Source: a virus
Strand: one strand, 5' to 3'
Virus record (IMG/VR): IMGVR_UViG_3300046321_000063
Span: 1-46,356 of that record
DNA length: 46,356 bases
Numbering within the stretch: the first letter of the stretch is position 1; each line of letters opens with the position of its first letter. The notes under the pieces are model-generated. The model saw nothing but the letters and a program-made list of their open reading frames with translations, did not search any database and was not told where the DNA came from. Positions 43,991 to 46,356 of this stretch are shown here, one piece after another. Made by a program: the position numbers and the translations under genes.

Positions 43991-44207
43991 CAATGAATTA
44001 TTGATCCAATACCTATTAACTAAAAGAAAATTAAAACAGCTATCGAAATACAATGATAGCTGTTTTTCTTTGATTCAACTGTTTTTAGAACAACACCTTA
44101 ATTCTTATGAAACAGAAATTCTTAACAGAAGATCTGTATCAAATGATATAAGAATACATAAATACTCACATGAAGTATTTAATAATAGAAAATATAAATA
44201 TAATTAA
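43983..44207 (+). CDS. hypothetical protein with internal terminator-like hairpin
   Basis: A 74-residue basic helical protein (LLIQYLLTKRKLKQLSKYND) overlapping the previous gene by eight bases. A perfect 12-bp hairpin followed by T runs from 44033 to 44067 inside its coding sequence (codons 17-28). Either the reading frame is real and contains a regulatory hairpin, or this is a terminator at the end of the upstream unit with a fortuitous frame. The overlapping start favours a real gene. Confidence 0.5.
   Translation: MNDNELLIQYLLTKRKLKQLSKYNDSCFSLIQLFLEQHLNSYETEILNRRSVSNDIRIHKYSHEVFNNRKYKYN
44033..44067 (+). terminator. strong hairpin with T tract inside a gene
   Basis: A 12-bp perfect stem (44033-44044 with 44055-44066; arm AAAACAGCTATC), a 10-base loop, and a T run 44063-44067. 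By shape it is a rho-independent terminator. It lies between RNAP1 and RNAP2, so it could lower the amount of RNAP2 mRNA relative to RNAP1 or mark the end of one transcription unit. Confidence 0.6.
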
Positions 44208-44221
44208 TAAAGATATATAAT

Positions 44222-44452
44222 ATGGCAAAACAAATATCTGTAAAAAGATTTAAAAAAACTAATTTAAAAGAATGTCCTAAATGTAAAACAGATAAATTAT
44301 ATATAAGATATAGATCTGGACTCTCAAAAAATAAAGTACCTTTTTTCTTTGGTTCAATAAAATGTTTAAATTGTAGGCATTTAGTAGAAGCCACAAATCC
44401 AACAAAATTAATTAGAATATTTGGAAAAAAAGATAATGATAACAATTTATAG
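44222..44452 (+). CDS. small zinc-ribbon protein
   Basis: A 76-residue basic protein with two CxxC knuckles: Cys18-Pro-Lys-Cys21 and Cys48-Leu-Asn-Cys51, separated by 26 residues of beta-like sequence, the standard zinc-ribbon layout also seen in Lar-type restriction-alleviation proteins and transcription factors. The N-terminal basic stretch (KQISVKRFKKTNLK) could bind nucleic acid. It overlaps the PhaR-like gene by 17 bases, which in turn precedes RNAP2, so a transcription role is plausible. Zinc binding is secure by motif; the function is inferred. Confidence 0.75.
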   Translation: MAKQISVKRFKKTNLKECPKCKTDKLYIRYRSGLSKNKVPFFFGSIKCLNCRHLVEATNPTKLIRIFGKKDNDNNL

Positions 44453-44678
44453 ATATTCAAACTTTAGAAGATTATATATAAAGAAAAAAGGATTTATAAA
44501 CTACAATTACATATATTCATTAGTATGGAATAACATACCATTTCAAGTCTTGGATCATAAAACAAATATTGATCTAACCTATCCTGTAAAAATATCAATG
44601 CTAAAGGAACACTTACTAACAAATAAACATAAATTATCTGATGATAAAATCAGAGAACTATTACAAGCTACAGACTAA
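44436..44678 (+). CDS. PhaR-type DNA-binding domain protein
   Basis: An 80-residue protein starting at ATG 44436 (GGAAAAAAAG upstream; a TTG five codons earlier is less likely). The sequence IYRYSNFRRLYIKKKGFI, then LVWNNIPFQVLDHKTNIDLT, follows the pattern of the N-terminal DNA-binding domain of PhaR, the polyhydroxyalkanoate regulator (I-K-K-Y-x-N-R-R-L-Y, then LV-x-x-G-x-x-F-x-V-x-D-x-K-T-x-x-D-L-T). The protein is only this domain plus a short helix, without the usual C-terminal granule-binding part. It ends 26 bases before the RNAP2 gene and may regulate transcription for the phage. Confidence 0.7.
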   Translation: MITIYRYSNFRRLYIKKKGFINYNYIYSLVWNNIPFQVLDHKTNIDLTYPVKISMLKEHLLTNKHKLSDDKIRELLQATD

Positions 44679-44704
44679 ATAAATTCAATAATAGGAAAAG
44701 TATT

Positions 44705-45895
44705 ATGACAATTACAAAGTACACAGGTTTACAGTATTTAGCTATCGACATAGCAAATAACTTCTCTAAAGATTTAGAAAAACAAAACTTTGAAGTCAGA
44801 CTTGAATGGTTTGAAAACAATAAAAATAACCTTTCTGAGCTTAATAACCAAGCAGATGAACCAAACCTATACCTATGTGGTTTACAAGCCTATAATGACT
44901 ATTTAAATGGATCTCCGTCAGGTTATCTTATATCACAAGATTCATGCTCGTCAGGAATACAAATATTATCAGCATTTATGGGTTGTAGAAAATCAGCAGA
45001 AGTGTGTGGGTTAATATCAACCAACAGACAAGATGCTTATACCAACATTTATAACAAAGTTGTTAAAGATGATAGGTTAGAACGTAAAGATGTAAAAGAA
45101 GCTATAATGACAGCATTTTATAGCTCTACAGCACAACCCCAAAGAATATTCGGTAAAGGTGAGTTGTTGGATCAATTCTATCAAACACTTGAATCAGATT
45201 TACCTGGAGCATATTTACTAAACAAATCAATAGAAACTCTTTGGAATAATAAAACATTGGTTCACGAATGGATTATGCCAGATGGATTCCATGTTTATAT
45301 CCCTGTTAAAGAAAAGGTAGAGAAACAATTTACATTCTTGAACCAACAACATAAAATCATTGTTGAAGAAAATAAATACTCTAATAATTACAGATCTCTT
45401 ACTGCCAATGTTTGTCATTCGACTGATGCTTTCATTGTTAGAGAGATGGTTCGGAGATGTAATTACAATGAAGATCAATTATTAAATATCTTAACTCTAT
45501 CACCAAAAGAACATGATGGTAGAGAAAGAACCAAAGATGTTAAACTGAATAACTTATTAATGTTACAAAAAGAAACTAAGTTTTATAGCTTAGAGATCTT
45601 AGAATACATTGATGAGTATAATCTTAATTTAATTGATATGGTTCAGTTAAGATCAATAATTGAGTCTTTACCTAGTGAACCATTTGAAATGTTAGTGATT
45701 CACGATGCGTTCAAATGTTTACCTAACTATGGTAATGATGTTAGGCAACAATATAATAATATTATGGCTGAAATTAGTACAAGTAATATTTTACAGTATA
45801 TTGCTAGAACATTAACAGGTAATAGTAAAATTGCTGTTGATAAGATTGAAAATATTTCTAATGATATTAGAAATTCTGAATATGCGTTAAGTTAG
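44705..45895 (+). CDS. RNA polymerase II subunit 2 (N4 RNAP2 type), catalytic
   Basis: A 396-residue protein, close to the N4 subunit (about 404). Motif A: SQDSCSSGIQ with catalytic Asp79, like DGSCSGIQ in T7. Motif B: RKDVKEAIMTAFYSS with Arg127, Lys131 and Tyr139 at the exact R-x3-K-x7-Y spacing; Ser140 replaces the usual Gly after the Tyr. Motif C: IHDAFKCLPN with His333 and Asp334. The distance from motif A to B (52 residues) is shorter than in T7 (94). With RNAP1 it forms the full polymerase used for middle transcription in N4. AGGAAAAGTAT precedes the start, and a terminator follows the stop. Confidence 0.93.
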   Translation: MTITKYTGLQYLAIDIANNFSKDLEKQNFEVRLEWFENNKNNLSELNNQADEPNLYLCGLQAYNDYLNGSPSGYLISQDSCSSGIQILSAFMGCRKSAEVCGLISTNRQDAYTNIYNKVVKDDRLERKDVKEAIMTAFYSSTAQPQRIFGKGELLDQFYQTLESDLPGAYLLNKSIETLWNNKTLVHEWIMPDGFHVYIPVKEKVEKQFTFLNQQHKIIVEENKYSNNYRSLTANVCHSTDAFIVREMVRRCNYNEDQLLNILTLSPKEHDGRERTKDVKLNNLLMLQKETKFYSLEILEYIDEYNLNLIDMVQLRSIIESLPSEPFEMLVIHDAFKCLPNYGNDVRQQYNNIMAEISTSNILQYIARTLTGNSKIAVDKIENISNDIRNSEYALS

Positions 45896-45906
45896 TAACT
45901 TTAAAT

Positions 45907-45938
45907 CAAACATACATATTGTTGTGTGTTTGGTTTTT
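45907..45938 (+). terminator. terminator after RNAP2
   Basis: A 10-bp stem with one G-U pair (45907-45916 with 45923-45932; arm CAAACATACA), six-base loop, followed by G and five T (45934-45938). It closes the polymerase unit 11 bases after the RNAP2 stop. Confidence 0.75.
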
Positions 45939-45965
45939 AATTTTATAAAGAATAAGTAAATAGTT

Positions 45966-46292
45966 ATGTTTAGAAAAATACCTATAATAGAAAAATTTAT
46001 ACAAGAACACTATACAACTTGGTTTTCTGTTTTTGAAAAACGTAATGGATTGGTTTTTAGAATTTCACAGTGTGAAACTTATAAAGAAGCTTTACATTGT
46101 AAACAAAAACATGATTCAGTACAACAAAATGATTTATTTGAACCAACAGATGATAACATATTTATTGAAGAAAACATAGATAAATTTCCTTATATTGAAG
46201 AAGATGAAATTAAATATCTTGAAGAATTTAAAACATTATTGAATGACTATATAGAAAGAAAAAAACCATTACGTTTGTTGAATAAACTTTAA
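45966..46292 (+). CDS. hypothetical protein, 108 residues
   Basis: A soluble acidic protein located after the RNAP2 terminator. The N-terminal segment (MFRKIPIIEKFIQEHYTTWFSVFEKRNG) is a small sheet with basic patches, the middle is acidic, and the end is basic (YIERKKPLRLLNKL). No strong ribosome binding site is seen (AAAGAATAAGTAAATAGTT). It contains TGAACCA. The remaining 64 bases to the window edge show only a 14-codon frame, which I do not call. Confidence 0.6.
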   Translation: MFRKIPIIEKFIQEHYTTWFSVFEKRNGLVFRISQCETYKEALHCKQKHDSVQQNDLFEPTDDNIFIEENIDKFPYIEEDEIKYLEEFKTLLNDYIERKKPLRLLNKL

Positions 46293-46356
46293 CATTATGT
46301 AATGAACAAAGATAATTTTTTGAACCAAGATAGTAAAATTATATAACCTATTATAT

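Larger units (their letters stand above)
85..46327. repeat. dispersed heptamer TGGWTCA / TGAWCCA
   Basis: Hand count over the whole window: about 100 copies of the T version (TGGTTCA or its complement TGAACCA) and about 65-70 copies of the A version (TGGATCA or TGATCCA). About five of each are expected at this base composition. Nearly every GGTTCA or TGAACC hexamer extends to the full heptamer. The sites lie in all reading frames, in both gene orientations and also between genes, on average about one per 275 bases. Counts are approximate because done by eye. Confidence 0.75.

Noticed and set aside
41899-45895. RNAP1 and RNAP2 as one gene broken by a frameshift
   Set aside because: The two parts are 2 kb apart with six mostly overlapping or tightly packed genes between, and sizes match the natural N4 subunits, so this is a true split.
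46302-46346. 14-codon frame near the right edge
   Set aside because: Too short and without supporting context; only the TGAACCA heptamer is notable there.
1-46356. Many GGTTCAA matches resembling a tRNA T-loop
   Set aside because: They lie within coding sequence, have no paired arms, and belong to the dispersed TGGWTCA heptamer. I see no tRNA gene in the window.
1-46356. CRISPR array, insertion sequence, integrase or lysogeny genes
   Set aside because: No regularly spaced repeat with spacers, no transposase or integrase motifs, no repressor pair. The gene set is that of a lytic N4-like phage.

Overview
The window is part of an N4-like podovirus genome (Schitoviridae-type gene set). Base composition is strongly AT-rich, roughly 30% GC by eye. 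The diagnosis rests on three linked signatures. First, a giant 3,407-residue virion RNA polymerase carries recognisable T7-family motifs A, B, C and the GR motif. Second, a second, two-subunit T7-like RNA polymerase is present (RNAP1 with the DxRGR motif, RNAP2 with motifs A, B, C). Third, an N4 gp56-type major capsid protein lies in an N4-like late gene order. The host cannot be named. The AT-rich genome, the tail-protein style and a PhaR-like domain suggest, weakly, a low-GC proteobacterium, possibly an alphaproteobacterium.

Layout. (1) 1-4230, plus strand: the end of the replication module. It holds a 5'-truncated primase/ATPase protein, a small unknown protein, a RecA/Sak4-like ATPase, a protein in the position of N4 SSB, an acidic protein and a 51-residue membrane protein. 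(2) 4223-38171, minus strand, read from right to left: the late module. In transcription order it holds small and large terminase, a connector-like protein, small tail genes, two large tail proteins with matching N-termini, an SGNH-esterase tail protein, endolysin, holin candidate, an adhesin-like protein, portal, a small protein, scaffold candidate, major capsid protein, virion proteins, a lysozyme-like internal protein and the virion RNA polymerase. (3) 38223-39354, plus strand: four small unknown genes ended by a strong terminator. (4) 39355-40751: a punctuated early region. Two hairpins with N4-promoter geometry each sit just after a terminator and just before a short gene unit. (5) 40752-46292: early or middle genes with RNAP1, RNAP2 and a 2-kb cassette between them that includes a zinc ribbon and a PhaR-like protein.

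How it works, by analogy with N4. The virion polymerase would enter the cell with the DNA and transcribe the early units from hairpin promoters. RNAP1/RNAP2 would then transcribe the middle (replication) genes. Host polymerase, helped by the SSB, would transcribe the minus-strand late block. In N4 the end of the late block and the start of the early region lie at opposite ends of the linear genome. Their adjacency here suggests that the physical genome ends lie around 38.2-39.6 kb and that the sequence comes from a circularised or permuted assembly.

Most notable observations: the two hairpin promoters; an HExxH zinc-protease motif inside the virion RNA polymerase; a PhaR-like DNA-binding domain beside RNAP2; RNAP1 and RNAP2 pushed apart by about 2 kb; and an extreme, frame-independent excess of the heptamer TGGWTCA/TGAWCCA over the whole window.
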